A stretch of 8,001 nt of DNA from Sphingomonadales bacterium (GTDB lineage: Bacteria > Pseudomonadota > Alphaproteobacteria > Sphingomonadales > Sphingomonadaceae), in the NCBI GenBank assembly GCA_027489295.1, contig JAIYAA010000089.1, forward strand, positions 1-8,001. The letters are read 5' to 3'. This document shows positions 7,479-8,001 of the stretch, in pieces (within the stretch, counting starts at the first letter, position 1; each line of letters begins with the position of its first letter). The translations under genes were made by a program, and so were the position numbers. The notes below the pieces were generated by a model, which searched no databases, was not told the DNA's origin, and was given only the letters and a program-made list of their open reading frames with translations.

Positions 7479-7852
7479 TCGAGCGCGACCCGATCCACTC
7501 GGGCCGCCGAGAGGCCGTAATAATTGGATACGCGGTCCGCATAGGCCTGGGTGAATTCGGGGGCGTTGCTCGCCCAGCTCGGGCCGCCTTCCAGAACGCG
7601 GCGATCGATCGTCACGACATAGTCGTCAGTGCCGGGATCATAGGCGATCAGCTCGAAGGGCAGGGGGTAATAGCTCTTGCCCATGCCGAGGAAGCCGCCG
7701 AGGCTGAGCACCGCGTAGAGCGTGTGCCCGGTGCCCTTGTCGACCATCAGCGCCTGGACCTGGCCGAGCGAATCGCCGTCGCGGCTGCGCACCTTGAGCC
7801 CGTCGACGCGGGCGGTGACGAGCAGACTGGTGGTTTCTGGCGTGTCGGACAT
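7475..7852 (-). CDS. PRC-barrel domain protein
   Basis: A 125-residue protein whose central part is a PRC-barrel: VDGLKVRSRDGDSLGQVQAL at about 12-31, then a short turn, then TLYAVLSLGGFLGMGKSYYP and LPFELIAYD. This beta-barrel module occurs in the photosynthetic reaction centre H subunit, in RimM and in many small stress-associated proteins. The C-terminal third (PSWASNAPEFTQAYADRVSNYYG) is the tail common in sphingomonad relatives. There are no cysteines and no signal peptide. ATG 7852 is preferred over the in-frame ATG at 7861, because AAGGA (7862-7866) abuts the latter but sits nine bases from the former. It is probably a soluble cytoplasmic protein; no specific role can be given. It is convergent with the GNAT gene, so a functional link to it is not implied. 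Confidence 0.88.
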   Translation of the reverse strand: MSDTPETTSLLVTARVDGLKVRSRDGDSLGQVQALMVDKGTGHTLYAVLSLGGFLGMGKSYYPLPFELIAYDPGTDDYVVTIDRRVLEGGPSWASNAPEFTQAYADRVSNYYGLSAARVDRVALD

Positions 7853-7861
7853 GGTCGGCAT

Positions 7862-7866
7862 TCCTT
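7862..7866 (-). promoter_or_regulatory. Ribosome binding site deciding the PRC-barrel start
   Basis: On the minus strand AGAAGGA runs directly into ATG 7861, which leaves no spacer for that codon, but it is nine bases from ATG 7852. This spacing favours the shorter protein beginning MSDTPE. Confidence 0.6.
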
Positions 7867-7903
7867 CTGGGCACGTACTTGCACCGCGAGAAATGCACGA
7901 AGC

Positions 7904-7929
7904 CGTCCCGTCGTTCCGCAGACGGGATG
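7904..7929 (-). terminator. Hairpin after the partial minus-strand gene, possible terminator
   Basis: The arms CGTCCCGTC (7904-7912) and GACGGGATG (7921-7929) pair over nine positions, one of them a G-T wobble, around an eight-base loop. On the minus strand the hairpin starts about 15 bases after the stop codon of the gene entering from the right. The following bases (GCTTCGTGCATTTCTC) contain only a broken T-rich patch, so termination would be weak or factor-assisted. The position before the PRC-barrel gene fits a boundary between two transcription units. Confidence 0.4.
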
Positions 7930-7944
7930 ACTCTTGGGGAAGGC

Positions 7945-8001
7945 TCAGCGTTGGCCGAGGGCGTTGCGCGCGGCGATGCGTTCGGCCGGCGTCATGCGGC
8001 G
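7945..8001 (-). CDS. C-terminal end of an unidentified gene, 5'-partial in the window
   Basis: Read on the minus strand from the right edge, 18 codons give RRMTPAERIAARNALGQR followed by TGA. The frame is open to the edge, and G or C fills nearly every third codon position, as in the genes around it. The helical, charged tail does not identify a family. A hairpin lies just after the stop. The fragment is too short to exclude chance, so the call rests on codon bias and on the otherwise missing gene at this edge. Confidence 0.5.
   Translation of the reverse strand, partial: RRMTPAERIAARNALGQR

Noticed and set aside
7412..7930. Plus-strand open frame across the PRC-barrel gene
   Set aside because: It is the complement of a convincing PRC-barrel gene with its own ribosome binding site and shows no domain of its own.
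7853..7944. EcfG-type general stress promoter (GGAAC and GTT boxes) before the PRC-barrel gene
   Set aside because: A GGAAC is present on the minus strand, but it falls within the hairpin region and no GTT-type box occurs at the expected 16-18 base spacing.

Overview
The window is strongly GC-rich, with G or C at most third codon positions. Its gene content (secreted DUF3857/transglutaminase/TPR proteins, a WalW-like deacetylase next to a CelD/BioF2-type GNAT protein, and a small PRC-barrel protein) fits an alphaproteobacterium, most likely a sphingomonad. That placement comes from family resemblance and base composition only. No rRNA, tRNA, CRISPR array, insertion sequence or phage gene was recognised, and no gene-free gap exceeds about 100 bases.

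Positions 1-5550 hold two large tandem genes on the plus strand. They are clearly paralogous: DUF3857, then a transglutaminase-like cysteine-protease-fold domain with an intact Cys-His-Asp triad, then a beta-rich middle section, then C-terminal TPRs. The first gene enters from beyond the left edge and lacks its signal peptide here. The second is complete, with a signal peptide. Each shows exactly three cysteines at matching places: the catalytic one and a pair 17 residues apart in the TPR region. The pair probably works in the periplasm or at the cell envelope; the substrate is unknown.

Positions 5632-7478 hold a translationally coupled pair on the plus strand (ATGA overlap): a polysaccharide deacetylase-like protein with an unusual first motif, and a GNAT acyltransferase. 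Together they look like a cytoplasmic cassette that modifies a glycan precursor or amino sugar. An imperfect 27-base hairpin lies between the tandem paralogs and this cassette.

Positions 7475-8001 are on the minus strand. A PRC-barrel protein converges on the GNAT gene so tightly that the two stop codons share four bases. Upstream of it, after a hairpin, is the last 18 codons of a gene running in from the right edge. The window looks like ordinary chromosomal sequence. The best leads are the duplicated transglutaminase-like proteins and the deacetylase-GNAT pair; neither is claimed to be a new system.
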